Shown piece after piece: positions 1-5,362 of a stretch of 5,362 nt of DNA. The stretch is from an uncultured Eubacterium sp. (GTDB lineage Bacteria; Bacillota; Clostridia; Lachnospirales; Lachnospiraceae). The translations under genes were made by a program, and so were the position numbers. Within the stretch, counting starts at the first letter, position 1. Each line of letters starts with the position of its first letter. Below the pieces are notes generated by a model. The model did not search any database, had not been told where the DNA came from, and worked only from the letters and a program-made list of their open reading frames with translations. The stretch spans positions 1 through 5,362 of the forward strand of contig CALGGT010000033.1 of assembly GCA_937915825.1 (NCBI GenBank), written 5' to 3'.

Positions 1-23
1 GCCATATACCTGTTGTTTATTGT

Positions 24-35
24 GGCGAATTCGCC
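24..35. repeat. 12-base perfect palindrome downstream of the last gene
   Basis: The sequence GGCGAATTCGCC reads the same on both strands and lies 4 bases beyond the stop codon of the last gene. As RNA it could only form a 4-bp GC stem with an AATT loop, and no U-rich run follows on either strand, so it is a poor intrinsic terminator. It could be a protein-binding site or chance. The rest of positions 1-39 shows no recognisable gene. A minus-strand ATG at positions 3-5 has CAGG nearby upstream, but too little sequence remains to judge it. Confidence 0.35.
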
Positions 36-39
36 CTAA

Positions 40-492
40 TTAACATTCTTCTTTCTCTTTCGGCAAATACAACGAGAACGTATAATACTTTGCTAAGACC
101 TTTCCCATAACCTGATAAGGCTTAAATGTCTTGAAACGCATGGACAGAGGGAACTTTTTCCCGGCTTGGTCTTTCAGAAAGAAGGAAAGATCTTCTCCCA
201 AGGGGCAGCGCATATGTCCACCGAGATAAAGGCCTTTCTCCCGTTCTTCCACAACATCCAAATGAAGGAGATTCTTGGCTTTTAAGCTGTAGATCCGTAA
301 TCCATGCCAGGAAAGAATCCCCTTCTCATAGGTTAATTCCTGACGGATCTCGGTGTGATATTTATGATTTAAAAAGGCGATCCGATACGATCCGGGAACC
401 CCTTTACAAAGAACTTCATCTTCATATTCTATCAGGGATTCCTCCGGATTTCGGACAATTTTTTCCGCTAATTCTTCATAATCGAATTTCAT
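40..492 (-). CDS. Hypothetical protein, 150 aa, probably beta-rich
   Basis: I do not recognise the family. The product is a soluble protein of about 150 residues with no signal peptide, membrane segment or cysteine cluster. An acidic N-terminal part (residues about 1-35) is followed by alternating hydrophobic and polar stretches that look like beta strands (about 50-135), then a charged tail ending KEKEEC. The stretch with LDVVEE, LYLGG and FFLKDQAGKKFPL vaguely resembles the beta-sandwich segments attached to some cell-wall glycosyl- or glycerophosphotransferases; this is an impression, not an assignment. Two adjacent ATG codons are possible starts (495 and 492). I chose 492 because GAGG at 500-503 then has a 7-base spacing, against 4 for the other. 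The gene begins 18 bases after the mutase stop and so probably belongs to the same transcript, suggesting a role linked to the glycan made with this sugar. It could also be the first part of a longer gene interrupted by the TAA at 40-42. Confidence 0.7.
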   Translation of the reverse strand: MKFDYEELAEKIVRNPEESLIEYEDEVLCKGVPGSYRIAFLNHKYHTEIRQELTYEKGILSWHGLRIYSLKAKNLLHLDVVEEREKGLYLGGHMRCPLGEDLSFFLKDQAGKKFPLSMRFKTFKPYQVMGKVLAKYYTFSLYLPKEKEEC

Positions 493-510
493 CATTCTGC
501 CTCAAAGATC

Positions 511-2178
511 TTATAGGAATTGTTGAAAACTTTCTTCCAGATCTTTCATGATCTTGTTGCGATCCTCCGTGGAAGTTCCTTTGGTTAAATAATACATTTT
601 CATCTTCGGTTCCGTTCCGGAAGGACGGATTAAAACTTTGCTCCCCCCATCCAGATCAAATTCTAAAACATCGGACTTCGGCAGCCCCTGAATGCCTAAG
701 TTATAATCCTTTCTCTCCGTTACAGAATACTCTCCCAGCGCTCCGATCTCATCGGTGCGAAGACGGGTCATGGTTTCTTCCATTTTCTTCGCGCCGGCAG
801 CTCCTGCAAACTCGATGGATTGTAAGGTCTCTCCATAGTAACCGTAGGTTTGATACAGGGCTTCCAACACATCTAATAAGGACTGACCCTGGGCTTTATA
901 ATACGCGAACATTTCGCAGATCAAAAGAGCCGCGTTCACCCCGTCTTTGTCTCTCACATGACTGCCGCTTAAATATCCATAGCTTTCTTCAAACCCAAAG
1001 ATATATCGATCCGCCTGCCCGTCTTTTTCCAGAAAACCGATCTGTTCTCCGATGAATTTAAAGCCGGTTAACGTCCGGCGAACCTCTACTCCGTATTTTG
1101 CCGCAATGGCGTCTACCATAGGCGTAGAAACAATGGTGGAAACCACCACCGGATCCTGGGGCATGGTCCCTTTCTCTGTATGGATCTTACAAATATAATC
1201 AAAGAGCATCACGCCCATTTGGTTTCCGGAAATTAAGGTATAATCTCCCTCACGGTTTCGAACCGCCGCGCCTACACGATCACAATCCGGATCCGTTGCC
1301 AGCAATAAATCGCTCCCGACTTCCTTGGCTTTCTTAAGACCCACTTCCAGGGCCTCTCGAATCTCCGGATTGGGATACGGGCAAGTCGGAAAATGTCCAT
1401 CCGGCATTTCCTGCTCCTTCGGGATCACGATCTGCGTATATCCATTTTCTTCCAGGCAGCGGGTTACAGGCATCCGTCCGGTTCCATTTAATGGCGTATA
1501 AACAATGGATACATTCTTATCGATCGGCTCCGGCTTCATGGAGCGGTCCGATACCTCCCGGATAAAGGAAGCAATCACATCCTCCCCAATGTAAGAGATC
1601 CGATCCTGCTCCACGCCCTCTTTAAAGTCTAAGATCTTGACATCCGTAAAATAGTCCAATGCCTCAATCTCTGCAAGAATCGCCTTTGCCGCTTCCAACG
1701 TGATCTGACATCCATCGGCTCCATACACCTTGTATCCGTTGTATTTCGAAGGATTATGGCTGGCTGTTACTACGATCCCACCATCACAGCCCAGGACGCG
1801 AACCGCATAGGATAACATCGGCGTAGGCATTAATTCCGGATAGATATGTACCTGAATGCCGTTGGCCGCAAACACCGATGCCGCCGTTTGGGAAAATACA
1901 TCGGATTTGATCCGGCTGTCATACGCGATGGCTACGGATTTCCCTTCCCCGGGAAGCTGGTTTAGATAATTGGCATATCCCTGAGTTGCTCTGGCAACCG
2001 TATAAATATTCATCCGGTTGGTTCCGGCGCCGATCTCCCCGCGAAGACCTCCGGTTCCAAACGCCAGATCTCTGTAAAAACGATCCTCAATGGCCCCGTC
2101 ATCCGTTTCAATCTGTTTTAATTCTTCCAGAATTTCTGAATCCTGTACCTTACTTAACCATTCTTCATACTTTGTCAT
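511..2178 (-). CDS. Phosphoglucomutase/phosphomannomutase (alpha-D-phosphohexomutase, PgcA type)
   Basis: This is a cytoplasmic alpha-D-phosphohexomutase of 555 residues, which interconverts hexose 6- and 1-phosphates through a phosphoserine. All four family signatures are present: the phosphoserine loop TASHNP with Ser140; the metal loop DPDCDR at 296-301; the sugar-specificity loop GFEESYGY at 395-402; and the phosphate-binding RPSGTEPK at 518-525. Length and the N-terminal segment FGTGGLRG (40-47) match the long PgcA/PGM2-like group, not the shorter (about 450 aa) ManB/AlgC group. The ATG at 2178 is preferred: GGAGGG at 2186-2191 precedes it by 7 bases, and residues before it in the longer frame would lie inside the upstream gene. 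It overlaps the reductase stop as ATGA, so translation is probably coupled. Context points to Man-6-P to Man-1-P conversion, supplying the guanylyltransferase; the family also acts on glucose phosphates, and substrate preference cannot be read from the sequence. A pgcA or manB symbol would therefore be premature. Confidence 0.95.
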   Translation of the reverse strand: MTKYEEWLSKVQDSEILEELKQIETDDGAIEDRFYRDLAFGTGGLRGEIGAGTNRMNIYTVARATQGYANYLNQLPGEGKSVAIAYDSRIKSDVFSQTAASVFAANGIQVHIYPELMPTPMLSYAVRVLGCDGGIVVTASHNPSKYNGYKVYGADGCQITLEAAKAILAEIEALDYFTDVKILDFKEGVEQDRISYIGEDVIASFIREVSDRSMKPEPIDKNVSIVYTPLNGTGRMPVTRCLEENGYTQIVIPKEQEMPDGHFPTCPYPNPEIREALEVGLKKAKEVGSDLLLATDPDCDRVGAAVRNREGDYTLISGNQMGVMLFDYICKIHTEKGTMPQDPVVVSTIVSTPMVDAIAAKYGVEVRRTLTGFKFIGEQIGFLEKDGQADRYIFGFEESYGYLSGSHVRDKDGVNAALLICEMFAYYKAQGQSLLDVLEALYQTYGYYGETLQSIEFAGAAGAKKMEETMTRLRTDEIGALGEYSVTERKDYNLGIQGLPKSDVLEFDLDGGSKVLIRPSGTEPKMKMYYLTKGTSTEDRNKIMKDLEESFQQFL

Positions 2179-3128
2179 AACGTTTCCCTCCAATATTGTA
2201 ATGTGTCTTCTATTGTTTGATCCAACGAGATCTCCGGCTTCCATCCGGTGTCCCTTTGCAATTTGGAAATATCCGCTGTGATCAACGGAACATCAATGGG
2301 ACGCAGTTTTTTCGGATCCACATCCACCGTAATTTCTTTTTTCGCTTTTGACCGAATTTTTTGCAGAATCTCTTCAATGGCATACGCATTGCCGCTTCCA
2401 ACGTTGTAGGTTTCTCCGGGAATTCCTTTTTCAATTAAGGATACATACGCCCGCACCACATCCCGTACATCGGTAAAATCCCGTTTAGCCGCCAGATTTC
2501 CCACGTGGATCACCGGCTCTTTTTTGCCCCGTTCGATCTCTGCCACCTGTTTACAAAAATCCGCTACCACAAATTGAGGAGATTGATTCGGCCCCACATG
2601 ATTAAACGCACGGACCATGATCAGGTTCAGATCATAGGCCCCGGCGTAGATGGTCGCCAACATATTCTGGCATCCTTTGGTGGCGGCATAAATATTTCCG
2701 GGACGAAGAACCGTGTCCTCCTGAATGGGAACCTCTTCCGGCAGGATCTTTCCATATTCTTCCCCGGATCCGATCATCAACACCCGACCGGTATAAGAAA
2801 TCTTTTTCAAGCACTCCAGCAGATTCAAGGAGCCTTTAATATTTACATCTACGGTAAGCGTCGGATTTTTCCAGGATAAAGCCACGGAGCTTTGCGCTGC
2901 TAAGTGAAAAATAAAATCAGGATTTATTTCCGTAATTACATTTTCTACTTCTGTAGTGTCTAGTAAATTCAGGTTTTTTACATGATAGTCCCCCTGCGGA
3001 ACCTGTTCCTGTTCCATCTTGGTTAACGTAACCGTCTGCCCCTGGGCAAGTAACTCCCTTACCAGATATCCCCCTACAAAACCGGCGCCTCCGATGATCA
3101 ATGCGTTTTTTCGCTTTTGTTCCACCAT
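2175..3128 (-). CDS. rmd: GDP-4-dehydro-6-deoxy-D-mannose reductase (GDP-D-rhamnose forming)
   Basis: This extended short-chain dehydrogenase of 317 residues is expected to reduce the 4-keto group of GDP-4-keto-6-deoxy-D-mannose with NAD(P)H, giving GDP-D-rhamnose in the cytoplasm. The Rossmann glycine motif is GGAGFVG (13-19). Catalytic residues are Ser121 and Glu123 in GSGEEYG, and Tyr147 and Lys151 in YAATK. The block from RAFNHVGP (173-180) through QSPQFVVADF to VGNLAAKRDFTDVRDVVRAY (209-228) is typical of Rmd. It differs from the fucose enzyme Fcl/GMER, whose N-terminal motif is GHRGMVG-like. A longer frame starting at a TTG at 3164 is rejected: that codon sits inside a terminator hairpin, whereas ATG 3128 follows a strong AAGGAGG. 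The stop overlaps the mutase start by 4 bases. Direct succession to the dehydratase gene supports the assignment. A related reductase giving GDP-6-deoxy-D-talose remains a less likely alternative, since both use the same substrate. Confidence 0.88.
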   Translation of the reverse strand: MVEQKRKNALIIGGAGFVGGYLVRELLAQGQTVTLTKMEQEQVPQGDYHVKNLNLLDTTEVENVITEINPDFIFHLAAQSSVALSWKNPTLTVDVNIKGSLNLLECLKKISYTGRVLMIGSGEEYGKILPEEVPIQEDTVLRPGNIYAATKGCQNMLATIYAGAYDLNLIMVRAFNHVGPNQSPQFVVADFCKQVAEIERGKKEPVIHVGNLAAKRDFTDVRDVVRAYVSLIEKGIPGETYNVGSGNAYAIEEILQKIRSKAKKEITVDVDPKKLRPIDVPLITADISKLQRDTGWKPEISLDQTIEDTLQYWRETL

Positions 3129-3132
3129 ATCT

Positions 3133-3139
3133 CCTCCTT
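3133..3139 (-). promoter_or_regulatory. Strong ribosome binding site of rmd
   Basis: AAGGAGG on the minus strand lies 4 bases before ATG 3128; the run continues as GGAGGAGAT, so a slightly shifted pairing gives other short spacings. It decides the start of rmd in favour of 3128 over an in-frame TTG at 3164. It begins only 5 bases after the U-rich tail of the upstream terminator, leaving almost no leader between the two. Confidence 0.85.
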
Positions 3140-3144
3140 TGTCT

Positions 3145-3185
3145 AAAAAGAAAAATACTCCCAAAGCAGTCGCTCTGAGAGTATT
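3145..3185 (-). terminator. Intrinsic (rho-independent) terminator between gmd and rmd
   Basis: On the minus strand the arms AATACTCTCAGAGC (3185-3172) and GCTTTGGGAGTATT (3167-3154) pair along all 14 positions, with two G-U wobbles, around a GACT loop. The tract TTTCTTTTT (3153-3145) follows at once, and with the last two T of the stem makes a U-rich tail. The hairpin begins 9 bases after the gmd stop codon. In the opposite direction the hairpin is followed by GAAATTCTC, not a T run, so it is oriented to stop the minus-strand transcript. It would end or partly attenuate the manC-gmd transcript before rmd. Confidence 0.85.
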
Positions 3186-3208
3186 GAAATTCTCTTAGAT
3201 ATTGGCAA
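3180..3208 (-). promoter_or_regulatory. Candidate sigma-A promoter for rmd, inside the end of gmd
   Basis: TTGCCA at 3203-3208 (5 of 6 matches to TTGACA) is separated by exactly 17 bases from AATACT at 3180-3185 (4 of 6 matches to TATAAT). The -35 box lies in the last codons of gmd and the -10 box lies in the 5' arm of the terminator. A start about 7 bases downstream, near 3173, would omit most of that arm, so the resulting transcript could not fold the terminator and would reach rmd freely. The -10 match is weak and such matches occur by chance, so this is only a candidate. Confidence 0.25.
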
Positions 3209-4226
3209 CCTTTATCTCTTTTTCCACAAGAGCCATATCGTTCTTTACCATACGTTCTACCAATTGAGAGAAGGAAATATCACGTTTCCAGCCCAGCTTG
3301 GTTTCCGCCTTGGTGGGGTCACCTAACAATACATCTACCTCAGCAGGACGGAAGAACTTCTCATTGATCTTAACCACCGTCTTACCGGTTGCTTTATCCA
3401 CACCGATCTCATTTACGCCTTCCCCTTGCCACTCGATCTCCATTCCTACATGACCGAATGCGATTTCTACAAATTCACGTACGGTACGGGTTTCGCCGGT
3501 TGCTACCACATAATCATCCGGCTCATCTTGTTGAAGCATTAACCACATGGCGTGTACATAGTCTTTGGAATGACCCCAGTCACGCTTGGAATCCATATTT
3601 CCCAATTCTACATAATCCTGTACCCCCTGCTTGATCCTTGCAACCGCATCGGTAATCTTACGGGTCACGAATTCTTTCCCCCGGCGCTCCGACTCATGGT
3701 TAAATAAGATCCCGGAGCAAGCATATAATCCGAAACTCTCACGATAGTTCTTTGTGATCCAGTGACCGTATAATTTAGCTACTCCATAAGGAGAACGAGG
3801 ATAGAAGGGCGTTGTTTCCTTCTGAGGCATCTCCTGAACCAATCCGAACATCTCACTGGTAGAAGCCTGGTAGAATCGTGCTTCCGGTTTCACGGTACGA
3901 ATGGCTTCCAGCAAATTGGTAACCCCCAGCGCGTCAATATCCGCGGTTGCCAACGGCTGCTCCCAGCTGGTTCCTACAAACGATTGCGCCGCCAGATTAT
4001 AAACTTCATCGGCGTCACTTTCCCGCATGGCCTTGGTCAAGGATACGATATCCGTCATATCCGCGTAAATAAAGTGAATTTTATCTTTGATAGGATCTAC
4101 ATTTCCATAATCGACCACGCTCTTACGACGCATAATTCCATATACTTCATAACCTTTCTCCAACAGAAGCTCTGCCAAATAAGATCCATCCTGACCGGTA
4201 ACACCGGTAATCAATGCTTTTTTCAT
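3195..4226 (-). CDS. gmd: GDP-mannose 4,6-dehydratase
   Basis: This NADP-dependent short-chain dehydrogenase of 343 residues converts GDP-D-mannose to GDP-4-keto-6-deoxy-D-mannose, the branch-point intermediate for GDP-D-rhamnose, GDP-L-fucose and related sugars. The N-terminus MKKALITGVTGQDGSYLAE is the family hallmark, with the glycine motif at 8-14 and the NADP-phosphate-binding Arg pair at 33-34. Catalytic residues are Thr123 and Glu125 in STSEMFG, and Tyr147 and Lys151 in YGVAK. NHESERRG and KRDWGHSKDYV are further strong Gmd signatures, and the length is normal. An ATG 9 bases upstream (4235) is possible, adding MKH, but AAAGGA would then be only 1 base from it; 4226 fits better and gives the usual family N-terminus. 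The gene starts 66 bases after the guanylyltransferase stop, so it takes that enzyme's product directly, and it passes its own product to the reductase encoded next. An intrinsic terminator follows its stop codon. Confidence 0.97.
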   Translation of the reverse strand: MKKALITGVTGQDGSYLAELLLEKGYEVYGIMRRKSVVDYGNVDPIKDKIHFIYADMTDIVSLTKAMRESDADEVYNLAAQSFVGTSWEQPLATADIDALGVTNLLEAIRTVKPEARFYQASTSEMFGLVQEMPQKETTPFYPRSPYGVAKLYGHWITKNYRESFGLYACSGILFNHESERRGKEFVTRKITDAVARIKQGVQDYVELGNMDSKRDWGHSKDYVHAMWLMLQQDEPDDYVVATGETRTVREFVEIAFGHVGMEIEWQGEGVNEIGVDKATGKTVVKINEKFFRPAEVDVLLGDPTKAETKLGWKRDISFSQLVERMVKNDMALVEKEIKVANI

Positions 4227-4236
4227 ATGTTTCATT

Positions 4237-4242
4237 TCCTTT
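4237..4242 (-). promoter_or_regulatory. Ribosome binding site of gmd
   Basis: AAAGGA on the minus strand is 10 bases before ATG 4226 and 1 base before the alternative ATG 4235, which favours 4226. A weaker GGA at 4242-4244 is 6 bases from 4235, so the longer start is not fully excluded. Confidence 0.6.
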
Positions 4243-4246
4243 CCAT

Positions 4247-4269
4247 TTCGATATATTTTCGGATATATT
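4247..4269. repeat. Short imperfect tandem repeat in the manC-gmd gap
   Basis: On the plus strand, TTCGATATATT (4247-4257) is followed directly by TTCGGATATATT (4258-4269), two copies differing by one inserted G. They lie just upstream of the gmd ribosome binding site. Replication slippage or a repeated AT-rich binding site are both possible; with only two copies nothing firmer can be said. Confidence 0.5.
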
Positions 4270-4306
4270 TCCCAGATATCTTTGATCTGATCTTAAATAT
4301 ATTCCG
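4260..4306 (-). other. Bulged AT-rich hairpin spanning the manC stop codon
   Basis: CGGATATATTT (4260-4270) and AAATATATTCCG (4295-4306) are inverted copies that pair over 11 bp with one bulged base. Inside them CAGAT (4273-4277) and ATCTG (4285-4289) form a second 5-bp stem with a 7-base loop. The structure includes the last codons and stop of manC. No U-rich run follows on the minus strand, so it is not a normal terminator. It may be an mRNA processing or stability element, or an accident of AT-rich sequence. Confidence 0.45.
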
Positions 4307-5362
4307 TTCGATTACAGATTCTCAAGTTCTCCAAAACCTTCTTAATGTCCCCGGCATGATTCTTGTCACAAACCAAAAGAGCATCGTCCGTGTCCACAAT
4401 GATCATATCTTGAAGACCGACTGCCGCGATCAACTTATCTTTCCCTTCGATAATGGAATTCCTTGTTTCCACGGTAATGGCATTTCCAGATACGGTGTTT
4501 CCGAATTCATTGGTGGAGCGGATCCGGCTCACCGCCAACCAGCTTCCTACATCATCCCATCCGAATGTTCCGGGAAGCACGAAGATGTTCTCCGCCTTCT
4601 CCATAATGCCGTAATCAATGGACTCAGATGTCATTTTCTCAAATTCTTCTTCCAGAACCTGGTTCTCATCATCTGTACCAATGGCATCCTTGATCTTCAT
4701 TAAACCTTCATAGGTTTCCGGCATAAAACTCTGAATATTACTCAGGATCGTGGAAATCTTCCAGACGAACATACCGCTGTTCCACAAATACGATTCATCC
4801 GCCAAATATTCCTTCGCCGTTGCCAGATCCGGTTTTTCCACAAATCGTTCTACGCCATATGCCCGCCCCTCACTTTGATCCGGATCAAATTTAATATAGC
4901 CGTAGCCGGTCTCCGGATAGTTGGGCGTAATTCCAATGGTAGTTAGATTATTCCCTTTTTCAGCCACCTGACAGGCATCCTTTAATACATCCACAAACAT
5001 GGAATTGTACTTGATCAAATGATCCGAAGGGAGCACAACCATCAGGGCATCCTCATATTTTCTGGAAATATGGACCGCTGCCAACCCTACGCAAGGCGCG
5101 GTATTTCGCCCCATGGGCTCACAGATAATATTTTCCTCCGGTAATTCCGGAAGCTGCTCCATGGCCAACTTCTTATAATCCCGGTTGGTTACAATATAGA
5201 TATCTTCCATCTCTACAAAGGGAAGGATTCTCTTAACCGTATGTTGGATCATGGTGATTCCATCATCGGTTAGGCTCAAAAACTGTTTTGGTAAGTTCTT
5301 TCGACTTTTCGGCCAGAATCTTTCCCCACGTCCTCCGGCCATGATCATAGCAGTTGTTTTCA
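4293..5362 (-). CDS. manC: Mannose-1-phosphate guanylyltransferase (5' end cut by one base)
   Basis: This cytoplasmic nucleotidyltransferase joins mannose-1-phosphate and GTP to give GDP-mannose and pyrophosphate. Counting from the inferred full start, visible signatures are GGRGERFWPKSR (10-21, nucleotide-binding loop), PKQF (25-28), EPMGRNTAPC (82-91), PSDH (112-115), TGYGYI (152-157), FVEKP (174-178), WNSGMF (194-199) and GWDDVGSW (268-275). Length is about 356 residues, so it is the single-function form; the C-terminal phosphomannose isomerase domain of the roughly 470-residue bifunctional ManC enzymes is absent. The first ATG wholly inside the window is at 5348, but the frame stays open to the edge and reads TG-AAA-ACA-ACT-GCT before it. 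That gives MKTTA if the next base completes ATG, which is the usual start of this family. The ribosome binding site and any promoter lie outside the window. It feeds Gmd, encoded next. Confidence 0.95.
   Translation of the reverse strand, partial: KTTAMIMAGGRGERFWPKSRKNLPKQFLSLTDDGITMIQHTVKRILPFVEMEDIYIVTNRDYKKLAMEQLPELPEENIICEPMGRNTAPCVGLAAVHISRKYEDALMVVLPSDHLIKYNSMFVDVLKDACQVAEKGNNLTTIGITPNYPETGYGYIKFDPDQSEGRAYGVERFVEKPDLATAKEYLADESYLWNSGMFVWKISTILSNIQSFMPETYEGLMKIKDAIGTDDENQVLEEEFEKMTSESIDYGIMEKAENIFVLPGTFGWDDVGSWLAVSRIRSTNEFGNTVSGNAITVETRNSIIEGKDKLIAAVGLQDMIIVDTDDALLVCDKNHAGDIKKVLENLRICNRTEYI

Noticed and set aside
27..37. Cloning-vector remnant, because GAATTCGCCCT resembles the edge of a TA-cloning vector
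   Set aside because: The vector junction continues GAATTCGCCCTT, whereas here it reads GAATTCGCCCTAATTAA and runs smoothly into a coding region; no other vector sequence is visible.
2179..2244. Twenty-two-residue N-terminal extension of the mutase from 2244
   Set aside because: It would run inside the rmd coding region and read through the mutase's own ribosome binding site at 2186-2191; the ATGA overlap start is much better supported.
2505..2879. Plus-strand open frame of 124 codons
   Set aside because: It is wholly antisense to the conserved core of rmd, with no family features of its own.
2175..3128. GDP-L-fucose synthase (Fcl/WcaG) as the identity of the reductase
   Set aside because: The N-terminal motif GGAGFVGG and the RAFNHVGPNQSP to RDFTDVRDVV block fit Rmd; the GHRGMVG-type motif of the fucose enzyme is missing.
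3129..3164. Twelve-residue N-terminal extension of the reductase from TTG 3164
   Set aside because: The TTG sits inside the 3' arm of the terminator and the extension translates the U-rich tail and ribosome binding site; ATG 3128 has a near-ideal ribosome binding site.
3984..4703. Plus-strand open frame of 239 codons across the gmd-manC boundary
   Set aside because: It lies antisense to two well-supported genes and across their gap, has no recognisable domain, and its composition is what the reverse complement of coding sequence gives.
1..5362. CRISPR array, tRNA or rRNA gene, insertion sequence, phage or defence genes
   Set aside because: No regularly spaced repeats, tRNA-like cloverleaf, transposase motif or terminal inverted repeats were seen by eye; the window is almost fully occupied by sugar-nucleotide genes.

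Overview
The window looks like part of a bacterial chromosome, most likely from the Bacillota (Clostridia, perhaps Lachnospiraceae-like). The grounds are strong AGGAGG-type ribosome binding sites, tight single-strand gene packing, moderate GC content, and a 555-residue PgcA-type phosphohexomutase as the only mutase. The taxonomic placement is inference; there is no rRNA or other marker gene here.

All five genes are read from the minus strand, so transcription runs from high to low coordinates. In that order they are: (1) a mannose-1-phosphate guanylyltransferase (4293 to the right edge, start codon cut by one base); (2) GDP-mannose 4,6-dehydratase (3195-4226); (3) an Rmd-type GDP-4-dehydro-6-deoxy-D-mannose reductase (2175-3128); (4) a phosphoglucomutase/phosphomannomutase (511-2178); and (5) a 150-residue protein of unknown function (40-492). 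Genes 3 and 4 overlap by an ATGA junction, and genes 4 and 5 are 18 bases apart.

Together the first four form a complete route from mannose-6-phosphate to GDP-D-rhamnose: mutase (Man-6-P to Man-1-P), guanylyltransferase (to GDP-mannose), dehydratase (to GDP-4-keto-6-deoxymannose) and reductase (to GDP-D-rhamnose). This is a nucleotide-sugar precursor module, as found next to glycosyltransferases in clusters for cell-surface polysaccharides or S-layer glycans. No glycosyltransferase, transporter or isomerase lies inside the window.

The non-coding parts hold the less expected signals. Between the dehydratase and reductase genes there is a 14-bp hairpin with a U-rich tail (3145-3185), a convincing intrinsic terminator in the middle of the apparent operon. 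A possible promoter overlaps its 5' arm. Between the guanylyltransferase and dehydratase genes there is a bulged AT-rich hairpin (4260-4306) and a short tandem repeat (4247-4269). The last 39 bases at the left edge hold a 12-base perfect palindrome and no recognisable gene. I see no RNA gene, insertion sequence, CRISPR array or phage feature. I do not find a clearly new biological system; the internal terminator and the unknown fifth gene are the points most worth following up.
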